Shown one piece after another: positions 35,715 to 43,067 of a DNA stretch of 64,000 bases (its first letter is position 1; every line of letters starts with the position of its first letter). The notes under the pieces are model-generated. The model was not told where the DNA came from, searched no databases, and saw nothing but the letters and a program-made list of their open reading frames with translations. Location of the stretch: the NCBI GenBank assembly GCA_048213135.1, contig PS015009.1, positions 310,001 through 374,000 on the forward strand, read 5' to 3'. This DNA comes from Reclinomonas americana ATCC 50394. Lineage: Eukaryota > Jakobida > Jakobea > Jakobida. Made by a program: the position numbers and the translations under genes.

Positions 35715-36530
35715 ATGGAACTTTCAGTTATTATTCCGCATATTGAGGCACTTATTTTTGCCAGTGAGAAACCCCTCTCCGATACAGAGATGGTGGAACT
35801 GGTGAACGGCGCGCTGGGTTTTATTGAAGACCGGGCCACTGTTGAACAGGTGCAGGCAGCCATTGAAGGTGTCCGCGAAAAATACGCCTCTGAATTCTAC
35901 GCTTTTGAACTGCGTGAAATCGGCGGCGGCTGGCAGTTCCTCACCAAAAAAGAATACCACAAAACCGTTGCCCAGCTTAATGGCGATAAATTCCTGAAAC
36001 GGCTGTCTACCGCAGCACTGGAAACCCTCGCCATCATCGCTTATAAACAACCCATTACCAAAAGTGAAGTGGAAGCCATCCGTGGTGTGAACTGCGACTA
36101 TGCTGTTCAGAAGCTGCTGGAAAAAGACCTCGTGATCATATCTGGACGTAACGAAGACGCGGTGGGTAAACCCCTCCTCTATTCTACCTCTAAATCCTTT
36201 ATGGACTATTTCGGCATCAATACTTCTGATGACCTTCCCAAAATATCCGAAGTGCTGATGGAAGAACTGGTACAGGCGACGAATGTAAGGGAACTGGCAG
36301 AAGCAGGTGAAGAAACCGCTGGAGAAGAGATAACAGAAGAAACCAGTCTTGCAGTAAATGCGGAAGGTGAGATAGTGGCGGAGGAGAATACGGTTGTTGA
36401 AGAGACGACAGAAGAAACTGTTGAGGGAATTGATGAAGAGGAGACAGCTCCGGAAAATGAGGAAACTTCTGAAACAAGAGAAGAAAAAGATACAGATGAG
36501 ACGGAGGGTGAAGATGAAGTAAAAGGGTAA
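35715..36530 (+). CDS. scpB: Segregation and condensation protein B, with acidic tail
   Basis: A 271-residue ScpB: two winged-helix domains (about residues 1-85 and 90-170) that bind the ScpA kleisin in the SMC condensin complex. Family blocks are IEALIFASEKPLS, LSTAALETLAIIAYKQPITKSEVEAIRGVN and LLEKDLVIISGRNEDAVGKPLLYSTSKSFMDYFGI. The last 75 residues are almost entirely Glu, Thr, Val and Asp, an acidic low-complexity tail that the core family lacks. The gene follows atpG by 36 bases and may be cotranscribed. Confidence 0.95.
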   Translation: MELSVIIPHIEALIFASEKPLSDTEMVELVNGALGFIEDRATVEQVQAAIEGVREKYASEFYAFELREIGGGWQFLTKKEYHKTVAQLNGDKFLKRLSTAALETLAIIAYKQPITKSEVEAIRGVNCDYAVQKLLEKDLVIISGRNEDAVGKPLLYSTSKSFMDYFGINTSDDLPKISEVLMEELVQATNVRELAEAGEETAGEEITEETSLAVNAEGEIVAEENTVVEETTEETVEGIDEEETAPENEETSETREEKDTDETEGEDEVKG

Positions 36531-36557
36531 TCCTCCAATGCCATCGATCGTTTTCCT

Positions 36558-37010
36558 GTTTACGATTAAGCGAGCATTTTACAGACATCTTTCATAATTT
36601 CCTGTCCTTGAATTTAGTCCCCCTGATCAGTGTTCCATTCAGGTATTTAATGAAACCGTTAATTTTCTTGCATAAGGAGATACTTTTTTCATGGAGATCT
36701 TCGAATCTTTCCTGGGAAATATATGCCCTGTCTAAACACCTGTACAGTTGCGATCTTAGCTCATCCGCTGATGCTGCCGCAATACTCAAAAACTGTATAA
36801 ATTCCAACCTGCTTCCCCTGCCATAGCCTTCCGCGATATTATCCATGATGGACCCGGAACTCCTGTTTATTTGATCCTTCAGGGCAAAATCCCTTCTTAA
36901 TCCATCTGCCGAGGTCATTACAAATACTTCTTGTGAAAGGATCCTCGCCAGTCGCCATATTTCAAGATCTTCAAACTTATGTATCGTCGCCATAATGGTA
37001 AATCGTAAAC
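36558..37010. repeat. Inverted repeats framing the four-helix-bundle gene
   Basis: GTTTACGATT at 36558-36567 is the reverse complement of AATCGTAAAC at 37001-37010. The right copy is part of a longer AATGGTAAATCGTAAAC (36994-37010), and relatives are at 37116-37130 and 41703-41749. The two ends enclose exactly one gene. Confidence 0.65.
36592..36993 (-). CDS. Four-helix-bundle protein (S23/IVS family)
   Basis: A 133-residue all-helical protein of the PF05635 family, first seen in 23S rRNA intervening sequences and also in the Avd protein of diversity-generating retroelements. The N-terminus HKFEDLEIWRLARILSQEVF and the central QINRSSGSIMDNIAEGYGRGSRLEFIQFL are diagnostic. No reverse transcriptase or rRNA gene is near. 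The gene lies between 10-bp inverted repeats and points opposite to both neighbours, which suggests a small mobile or repeat-associated cassette. Its molecular role is unknown. Confidence 0.92.
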   Translation of the reverse strand: MATIHKFEDLEIWRLARILSQEVFVMTSADGLRRDFALKDQINRSSGSIMDNIAEGYGRGSRLEFIQFLSIAAASADELRSQLYRCLDRAYISQERFEDLHEKSISLCKKINGFIKYLNGTLIRGTKFKDRKL

Positions 37011-37143
37011 GAATACCAATGTTAACCAGTTACTTTGATCGGCAGTCCGGAAAAACACGTCAATATCCGTTTATCTTCTCGGGCACAATTGTTGTTTTAA
37101 TTCCATAACACACAATTGTAAATCGTAATCATTAATTTTAACT

Positions 37144-38049
37144 ATGCGCCTTACATCTTTTATACTGCTGCTATCCGCCTCAATGGTATATTCCTGTTCT
37201 TCCACCAAAAATAGTACAGGTATGAAATTACCCGCTTTTGATAAAGAAGGGCATCGCGGCTGCCGCGGGCTGATGCCGGAAAATACGATCCCCGCCATGA
37301 TCAAAGCGCTCGACCTGGGCGTGACCACCCTCGAAATGGATGTGGTATTCACGAAAGACAATGTGGCTATTCTTTCCCACGAACCCTTCTTCAACCACGA
37401 GATCAGCTCCCGCCCCGGCGAAAAACCCATCGACACAAAAGAAGAAAAACAACTGAATATTTATACCATGACCTACGCCGAAACACAGGCATTCGATGTA
37501 GGGCTGAAACCGCATGCCCGTTTCCCGGAACAACAAAAAATGGCGGTACATAAACCGTCATTGGAATCGGTGATCGACAGCGTGGAACTATACGCGGCAA
37601 CGAAAAAGATAAGAATGCCTTTTTATAATATTGAGACCAAAACAAAGGCTCTCACGGATAATATCTATCATCCGGCCCCGGAACGTTTTGTGGAGCAATT
37701 GATGCAGGTGATCATCAGTAAACACATCGCGGAGCGGGTCATCATCCAGTCTTTCGACTATCGTACATTGCAATACCTGCACCAGCATTATCCCCAGGTA
37801 AAAACAGCATTGCTCATTGAGGCCGACGATCGCAACAGTTTCCGCAAACAATTGAAAGACCTCGGTTTTACCCCAACCATCTACAGCCCGGAGTACACAC
37901 TCGTGACTGCCGACCTGGTTAAAAACTGCCACGACAGCAAAATGAAGATCATTCCCTGGACAGTAAATGACAAGCAAAAAATAGATGAATTAAAAGCGAT
38001 GAAGGTAGACGGCATCATTACCGATTTCCCCAACCTGTTCGGTAACTGA
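37144..38049 (+). CDS. Glycerophosphodiester phosphodiesterase, lipoprotein
   Basis: This 301-residue GDPD hydrolyses glycerophosphodiesters to glycerol-3-phosphate and an alcohol. A lipobox (MVYSC, Cys18) marks it as a lipoprotein exposed to the periplasm or beyond. The family pattern is clear: GHRGCRGLMPENTIPAM (metal and catalytic histidine plus Arg/Glu), EMDVVFTKDNVAILSHEP (Glu, Asp, second His), a TIM-barrel body with FYNIETK and IQSFDYRTL, and the terminal PWTVNDKQK. The length is usual. It lies alone between the four-helix-bundle gene and the kynurenine cluster. Confidence 0.95.
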   Translation: MRLTSFILLLSASMVYSCSSTKNSTGMKLPAFDKEGHRGCRGLMPENTIPAMIKALDLGVTTLEMDVVFTKDNVAILSHEPFFNHEISSRPGEKPIDTKEEKQLNIYTMTYAETQAFDVGLKPHARFPEQQKMAVHKPSLESVIDSVELYAATKKIRMPFYNIETKTKALTDNIYHPAPERFVEQLMQVIISKHIAERVIIQSFDYRTLQYLHQHYPQVKTALLIEADDRNSFRKQLKDLGFTPTIYSPEYTLVTADLVKNCHDSKMKIIPWTVNDKQKIDELKAMKVDGIITDFPNLFGN

Positions 38050-38056
38050 TAACCAT

Positions 38057-39043
38057 CTATAAACCCAGCCAGGTCTTCGCATTGGCGGATAATAATTTCT
38101 CTTTCAGCACGGGGGTAAAATCCAGGGTTTCGATCATCTTCCCGGGGTGATGTTCACCTAAAGGGAAGGGATAGTCTGACCCCAGGCATATCTTATCTTC
38201 TCCCATCAGTTCCATAATAAAACGAAGCGCCTCCGGGTCGTGTACCAGTGAATCGATCCAGAAATGGCGGGCATAGTTACGTGGATTCACCGCGTTATCA
38301 ACCGCTACCAGGTCGGGCCGCACATTAAACCCGTGTTCAATCCTGCCAATCGTCAGCGGGAACGATCCTCCCCCATGTGCAAAGGCCACACGCAGGCGCG
38401 GGAAAGCTTCCAATACGCCGCCGAATATCATACTGCAAATGGCCCTGCTGGTTTCCGCGGGCATGCCTACCAGCCAGGGCAGCCAGTATTTCTGCATCTG
38501 CTGCTCACCCATCATTTCCCAGGGATGAACAAACAGCGCACACCCGAGTTCTTCGGCGCGTTTATAAAAGGGAAAGAATTTTTTATCAGATAAATTATCG
38601 CCATTGATATTACTGCCGATCTCCAGCCCCGGCATTTTCAGCTCCTGCACACAACGTTCCATTTCAGCAATGGCCAGGTCCACATCCTGCAACGGCACCG
38701 TACCTATGCCCATAAACCGGGAAGGATTACGGTCAACTGTTTCGGCAATGTGATCATTAAAGAAACGGGAGGTTTCCAGCCCGTCGGCCGGCTTTGCCCA
38801 GTAATTGAACAACACCGGTATGGTCGACAATACCTGCACCGTTACACCGGTTTCATCCATCTCCTTCATTCTTATATCCGCGTCAAAACAATTTTCTTCC
38901 ACCTCACGGAAAAGTTTGTCGCCCTTCATCATACAGGCCTTACAATTGCGGTGTTCCAGGTGAATAAAATCACCATACCCGAATTTTTTCACCCAGTTGG
39001 GCATGGTACCGGGCATGATGTGTGTATGTATATCAATCTTCAT
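38057..39043 (-). CDS. nbaD: 2-Amino-3-carboxymuconate-6-semialdehyde decarboxylase
   Basis: At 328 residues, this is the zinc amidohydrolase-superfamily decarboxylase (ACMSD) that converts 2-amino-3-carboxymuconate semialdehyde to 2-aminomuconate semialdehyde, steering the pathway away from quinolinate and NAD. Metal ligands are visible: His6 and His8 (HTH), His173 (VHPWEMMG), His225 (AHGGGSFP) and Asp292 (LGSDYPFPLGEH). The length is near that of the Pseudomonas enzyme. The dioxygenase gene that makes its substrate lies just upstream on the same strand, with a terminator and a fresh -7 element between them. Confidence 0.95.
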   Translation of the reverse strand: MKIDIHTHIMPGTMPNWVKKFGYGDFIHLEHRNCKACMMKGDKLFREVEENCFDADIRMKEMDETGVTVQVLSTIPVLFNYWAKPADGLETSRFFNDHIAETVDRNPSRFMGIGTVPLQDVDLAIAEMERCVQELKMPGLEIGSNINGDNLSDKKFFPFYKRAEELGCALFVHPWEMMGEQQMQKYWLPWLVGMPAETSRAICSMIFGGVLEAFPRLRVAFAHGGGSFPLTIGRIEHGFNVRPDLVAVDNAVNPRNYARHFWIDSLVHDPEALRFIMELMGEDKICLGSDYPFPLGEHHPGKMIETLDFTPVLKEKLLSANAKTWLGL

Positions 39044-39048
39044 GTCTG

Positions 39049-39056
39049 CAAAAATA
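39049..39056 (-). promoter_or_regulatory. -7 element abutting the nbaD start codon
   Basis: On the minus strand TATTTTTG is followed by CAGAC and the ATG, so the predicted transcript would start at or within a few bases of the start codon. No clear -33 element is seen. Confidence 0.45.
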
Positions 39057-39085
39057 AAAAAGCGAAGTGGATGATCCGCTTCGCT
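39056..39085 (-). terminator. Terminator downstream of the dioxygenase gene
   Basis: AGCGAAGTGG (39061-39070) pairs with CCGCTTCGCT (39076-39085) with one T:G pair, loop ATGAT, and the minus-strand T-run follows. It separates nbaC from nbaD. Confidence 0.7.
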
Positions 39086-39095
39086 CGTAAATAGT

Positions 39096-39620
39096 TTATC
39101 CTTTCCTGACGGGTGGCGCCATCACCGAGCCACATTTGGAACAGGTGCGTTTGTGCTCGTCGCTGTAAAACCCCTCCATTACGGGTGGCAGCTGGGTTAC
39201 AATATCGGTGATCACTTTATATTCTTCATACAATTTGTTACCGCAGTTTTCGCAATACCACAGAAAACCGTCCTCTTCCGTTTCTCTTACTTTTTCAATC
39301 ACCAGTCCCACTGTGTTGGGTCCACGTTGCGGTGAGTGCGGTGTTTTGGGCGGCAGCAGGAACATATCCCCTTCGTTAATGGGAATGTCTTTCTGCACCC
39401 CGTCATCGATAATTTTCAATACAATATTTCCTTCCAGCTGGTAATACAGTTCCTCGCTTTCATTGTAGTGATAATCTTTCCTGGAGTTGGGGCCGCCCAC
39501 TACCATCACAATAAAGTTTTCGGCATCTTTATACACACACTGGTTCCCTACCGGGGGTTTCAGCAGGTCGCGGTGGTCATCGATCCATTTCTTAAGGTTG
39601 AAGGGAGCTGTTACAGCCAT
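39096..39620 (-). CDS. nbaC: 3-Hydroxyanthranilate 3,4-dioxygenase
   Basis: This non-heme iron cupin enzyme opens the ring of 3-hydroxyanthranilate to 2-amino-3-carboxymuconate semialdehyde. Counted from the ATG at 39620 (MAVTAPFN), the iron ligands fall at His51, Glu57 and His95, with Arg47 and Arg99 for the substrate; these are the numbers known for the Cupriavidus enzyme, which supports this start over the one at 39629. The C-terminal part has two CxxC pairs (WYCENCG, RTCSKCG), the rubredoxin-like second iron site of the bacterial enzymes. It is divergent from nbaE and is followed by a terminator. Confidence 0.96.
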   Translation of the reverse strand: MAVTAPFNLKKWIDDHRDLLKPPVGNQCVYKDAENFIVMVVGGPNSRKDYHYNESEELYYQLEGNIVLKIIDDGVQKDIPINEGDMFLLPPKTPHSPQRGPNTVGLVIEKVRETEEDGFLWYCENCGNKLYEEYKVITDIVTQLPPVMEGFYSDEHKRTCSKCGSVMAPPVRKG

Positions 39621-39735
39621 GGCAAACATTTTATACCGTAAGTTAGAAATTTTTGTGTTACCGGCATCAGGTCATTTCTCAGCAGTAGTGGCGTCGCACT
39701 CTTGTACCTTAGCAATTCCATCAACCTTTATCCCC

Positions 39736-39774
39736 GTATCTGGTATCCGGCATCCGATATCCGGTATCCATCGG
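39736..39774. repeat. Short direct repeats of TATCCGG in the divergent promoter region
   Basis: Between nbaC and nbaE, the unit (G)GTATCCGG/GATATCCGG is repeated (GGTATCC at 39742 and 39763; TATCCGG at 39744 and 39758). No clear protein-binding family is recognised. Confidence 0.5.
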
Positions 39775-39793
39775 AAATAATTACCTTTAACCC

Positions 39794-41251
39794 ATGGATC
39801 TTCAGGTTCCCTATCATCTCGAAAATTATATCGGCGGACATTTTATCGGTCCGCTCAGCGGCCAATTCATCAGCAATATCAACCCTGCCACCGGCGGGGA
39901 ATATGGCCAGGTACCCGACAGTAATACCAAAGACATAGACCTTGCCGTTGCAGCTGCTGCAAAAGCCTTCCCGCAATGGAGTGTTACGCCAACAGAAAAA
40001 AGGTTTGCGATACTCAACCGCATTGCCGACCTCATCGATACCCACCTGGATGAACTGGCGCTTGCCGAAACCAACGACAACGGTAAACCACTTTGGCTCA
40101 GCAAGAGTATGGACATTCCCCGCGCTTCTTCCAACTTCAGGTTCTTTGCCACGGCCATCATGCATTTTGCCAATGAAAGCCATGCGATGGAAGACAGGGG
40201 TTTTAATTATACCCTCCGTCAGCCCATCGGCATTGTAGGTTGCATATCACCCTGGAACCTGCCGCTTTATCTTTTTACCTGGAAGATAGCCCCGGCACTG
40301 GCTGCGGGCAACTGCGTCATCGCCAAGCCATCTGAAGTAACTCCCGTTACCGCTTTTCTTTTGGGTAAAATTTGCAAAGAAGCCGGACTGCCAGACGGCG
40401 TGCTGAACATCGTTCACGGTACCGGTCCTCATTGCGGAGAGGCGATTGTCGCCCATCCTTCCATTAAAGCCATTTCCTTTACCGGCAGCACCCGTGCGGG
40501 TGAACGCATTGCCGGCATCGCGGCACCCATGTTCAAAAAATTATCACTTGAGTTGGGCGGCAAAAATCCAACGGTCATTTTCGCGGATTGTGACTGGGAT
40601 AAGATGATGGAAACCACCGTACGTTCTGCTTTCAGCAACCAGGGACAGATCTGTCTCTGCGGCAGCCGGATATTAATTGAAGCAAGTATTTACGATAAAT
40701 TTAAAGCTGAATTTGTAACCCGGGTAAAAGAACTGCAGGTAGGCGATCCGCTCGAAGAAATGAACCGGCAGGGCGCACTGGTAAGCCAGCTGCATTTTGA
40801 TAAAGTGATGACCTGCATCGATACCGCGGTAAAAGAAGGCGGTACTATCCTCTGTGGCGGCAATGCCGTCAACCCCGGCGGACGCTGTGCCAACGGCTAT
40901 TTCATTGAGCCAACGGTAATAGAAGGACTTGGTCCGGGCTGCCAGACCAACCGTGAAGAAATATTCGGACCCGTGGTTACCCTGCAATCATTCAGCACAG
41001 AAGAAGAAGCCCTTCGACTGGCGAATGACAGTCATTACGGGCTGGCAGCCAGTATATGGACGAGCAATATTTCCAGAGCCAATCGTGTGGGCGCACAGGT
41101 GGAATGTGGCATCATTTGGGTAAACTGCTGGCTCGTCCGCGATCTGCGCACTCCCTTCGGTGGTATGAAAGACAGCGGCGTGGGAAGAGAAGGCGGATGG
41201 GATGCCCTTCGTTTTTTTACCGAAACCAAAAATATCTGCACGCAATTCTGA
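39794..41251 (+). CDS. nbaE: 2-Aminomuconate-6-semialdehyde dehydrogenase
   Basis: At 485 residues, this is an NAD-dependent aldehyde dehydrogenase oxidising 2-aminomuconate semialdehyde to 2-aminomuconate. Family landmarks are SPWNLPLYLFTWKIAPALAAGN (cofactor site), FTGSTRAGERIA, ELGGKNPTVIF with the general-base Glu, and catalytic Cys287 in the NQGQIC motif. The closing ETKNICTQF is close to hydroxymuconic and aminomuconic semialdehyde dehydrogenases. That substrate is supported by the gene order: the two preceding pathway steps lie on the minus strand and the next step follows directly. Confidence 0.93.
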   Translation: MDLQVPYHLENYIGGHFIGPLSGQFISNINPATGGEYGQVPDSNTKDIDLAVAAAAKAFPQWSVTPTEKRFAILNRIADLIDTHLDELALAETNDNGKPLWLSKSMDIPRASSNFRFFATAIMHFANESHAMEDRGFNYTLRQPIGIVGCISPWNLPLYLFTWKIAPALAAGNCVIAKPSEVTPVTAFLLGKICKEAGLPDGVLNIVHGTGPHCGEAIVAHPSIKAISFTGSTRAGERIAGIAAPMFKKLSLELGGKNPTVIFADCDWDKMMETTVRSAFSNQGQICLCGSRILIEASIYDKFKAEFVTRVKELQVGDPLEEMNRQGALVSQLHFDKVMTCIDTAVKEGGTILCGGNAVNPGGRCANGYFIEPTVIEGLGPGCQTNREEIFGPVVTLQSFSTEEEALRLANDSHYGLAASIWTSNISRANRVGAQVECGIIWVNCWLVRDLRTPFGGMKDSGVGREGGWDALRFFTETKNICTQF

Positions 41252-41277
41252 CAACTCAATTCCCTGTTTGCAATCAT

Positions 41278-41694
41278 ATGAACGAGATCATCAAAACCAA
41301 TAACGCGGCGAAACCCCTGGGCGCTTATCCGCATGCCCGGCGTGTGGGCAACCTGCTTTTTCTTTCGGGTATCGGTCCGCGTAACGCGGCAGACAACAGC
41401 ATCCCCGGGTTGCAGCTCGATGCCAATGGAAATATTATTCAATACGATATAGAAGCGGAATGCCATTCTGTTTTCGCCAATGTAAAAGCCGTACTGGAAG
41501 CCAGTGGCGGCAGCTGGGACAAGATCGTGGACGTAACCGTTTTTCTCACCCATATGAAAAAGGACTTCCCGGTATATAACAAGATTTATGGAGAATATTT
41601 TAAGAACGTGGAAGCCTGCCGTACAACGGTGGAAGTGGTAAGTTTACCTACACCGATCGCGATTGAATTAAAAGTAATTGCTGTAATTGAATAG
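41278..41694 (+). CDS. nbaF: RidA-family 2-aminomuconate deaminase
   Basis: A 138-residue RidA/YjgF-fold protein, expected to hydrolyse 2-aminomuconate to 4-oxalocrotonate and ammonia. The start at 41278 (MNEIIKTNNAAKPLGAYPHARRV) is preferred; the frame upstream overlaps nbaE by nearly 200 bases and has no homology. The typical RidA pattern is seen: AKPLGAYPHARRVGNLLFLSGIGP and the C-terminal ACRTTVEVVSLPTPIAIELKVIA with the conserved Arg. General RidA proteins deaminate reactive enamines; the position between nbaE and kynU favours the pathway-specific deaminase, as in Pseudomonas. Confidence 0.9.
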   Translation: MNEIIKTNNAAKPLGAYPHARRVGNLLFLSGIGPRNAADNSIPGLQLDANGNIIQYDIEAECHSVFANVKAVLEASGGSWDKIVDVTVFLTHMKKDFPVYNKIYGEYFKNVEACRTTVEVVSLPTPIAIELKVIAVIE

Positions 41695-41702
41695 CAGAAA
41701 TA

Positions 41703-41749
41703 TTTACGATTTACCATTCCCCATTTTGAGTACAATGGTAAACCGTAAA
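41703..41749. repeat. Inverted repeat (GTAAATCGTAAAC family) between nbaF and kynU
   Basis: TTTACGATTTACCATT (41703-41718) and AATGGTAAACCGTAAA (41734-41749) pair at 15 of 16 positions. The arm is the same sequence as the end of the inverted repeats around the gene at 36592. Confidence 0.75.
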
Positions 41750-41769
41750 CTATAAATCATAAGTAACAA

Positions 41770-43047
41770 ATGCCAAATAATTTCGAAAACACCCGCTCCT
41801 TTGCAGACCAGCTCGATGAACAGGATGAGCTGAAACACTTCAGGGACCAGTTTTATATCCCCATCATCAATGGACGGGAGGCTGTTTATCTTACTGGTAA
41901 CTCACTGGGCTTACAACCCAAAACCACGCAGGATGCTGTAGTGAATGAACTGGAAGACTGGGCCAATTTTGGCGTGGAAGGACATTTTCATGCCCGCCAG
42001 CCCTGGTTCAGTTATCATGAGATGTTCCCGCAATACCTCTCTCCTGTCGTTGGCGCATTGCCCGAAGAAATTGTGGTGATGAACCAACTGACCGTGAACC
42101 TTCATTTGCTCATGACCAGTTTCTACCGGCCCACAAAGGAAAGGTATAAGATCATCTGCGAAGCAAAAGCTTTTCCATCTGATCAATATGCCCTGGAATC
42201 GCAGGTAAAACTGCACGGGTATAACCCCGAAGACGCCATTGTGGAAGTAGCGCCACGTGAAGGAGAACATACCATCCGGCACGAGGATATTCTGACCGCC
42301 ATTGCTGCTCACGGTAACAGCACCGCACTCGTTATGTTTGGCGGCGTTAATTATTACAGCGGGCAGGTTTTCGATATGGCAGGTATTACCGCCGCTGCTC
42401 ACCAGGCGGGGGCTTATTGTGGCTTTGACCTTGCGCATGCTGCAGGCAACATCGAGCTGAAGCTGCACGACTGGAACGTGGACTTTGCCTGCTGGTGCAG
42501 TTATAAATACCTGAACAGCGGCCCCGGAGGCGTTGCCGGCGCTTATATTCACCAGCGCCATATCACCAACGCGGAGTTGCCCAGGCTGGCAGGTTGGTGG
42601 GGTTATGAAAAAGCCACCCGCTTCCAGATGCAGAAAGGATTCAACCCCATTCCTACTGCCGAAGGCTGGCAACTGAGCAATGCGCCTGTGTTAAGCATGG
42701 CGGCGCACAAAGCATCGCTTGATGTATTCGCGGATGCCAGTATGGACCGTCTCGTGAAAAAAGGACAACAGCTCAGTGATTATCTCCTCTTCATTCTGCA
42801 GGATATCAACAGCCAGGCGCAGGAGCGCATCATTGAAGTGATCACGCCTGCCACAGCAAAAGGATGCCAGGTAAGTATGCTGATGCTGAAAAAAGGAAGG
42901 GATGTATTTGACGCGTTGAAGCAGCACGGTGTGGTATCCGACTGGCGGGAACCCAATGTGATCCGCGTGGCACCGGTACCGTTGTACAACTCCTTCCGTG
43001 ATGTATTCACTTTCGGGCAGATCGTAAAAGCAATTGTAACACAATAA
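41770..43047 (+). CDS. kynU: Kynureninase
   Basis: A 425-residue PLP enzyme splitting kynurenine or 3-hydroxykynurenine into anthranilate or 3-hydroxyanthranilate plus alanine. The PLP lysine is K246 in CSYKYLNSGPGG; other family blocks are YLTGNSLGLQPK (N-terminal), MNQLTVNLHLLMTSFY, FDLAHAAGNIELKLHDW (with the cofactor Asp) and WWGYEKATRFQM. The length is typical. It is followed 20 bases later by kmo. Together they feed 3-hydroxyanthranilate to nbaC. Confidence 0.97.
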   Translation: MPNNFENTRSFADQLDEQDELKHFRDQFYIPIINGREAVYLTGNSLGLQPKTTQDAVVNELEDWANFGVEGHFHARQPWFSYHEMFPQYLSPVVGALPEEIVVMNQLTVNLHLLMTSFYRPTKERYKIICEAKAFPSDQYALESQVKLHGYNPEDAIVEVAPREGEHTIRHEDILTAIAAHGNSTALVMFGGVNYYSGQVFDMAGITAAAHQAGAYCGFDLAHAAGNIELKLHDWNVDFACWCSYKYLNSGPGGVAGAYIHQRHITNAELPRLAGWWGYEKATRFQMQKGFNPIPTAEGWQLSNAPVLSMAAHKASLDVFADASMDRLVKKGQQLSDYLLFILQDINSQAQERIIEVITPATAKGCQVSMLMLKKGRDVFDALKQHGVVSDWREPNVIRVAPVPLYNSFRDVFTFGQIVKAIVTQ

Positions 43048-43067
43048 TTTTCGCATAACACCAGCAT

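Noticed and set aside
36592-36993. Diversity-generating retroelement
   Set aside because: The four-helix-bundle protein is related to Avd, but no reverse transcriptase or template/variable repeat is present nearby.
41056-41277. Upstream extension of the RidA-family frame
   Set aside because: It overlaps the 3' end of nbaE by almost 200 bases and does not resemble RidA; the ATG at 41278 fits the family.
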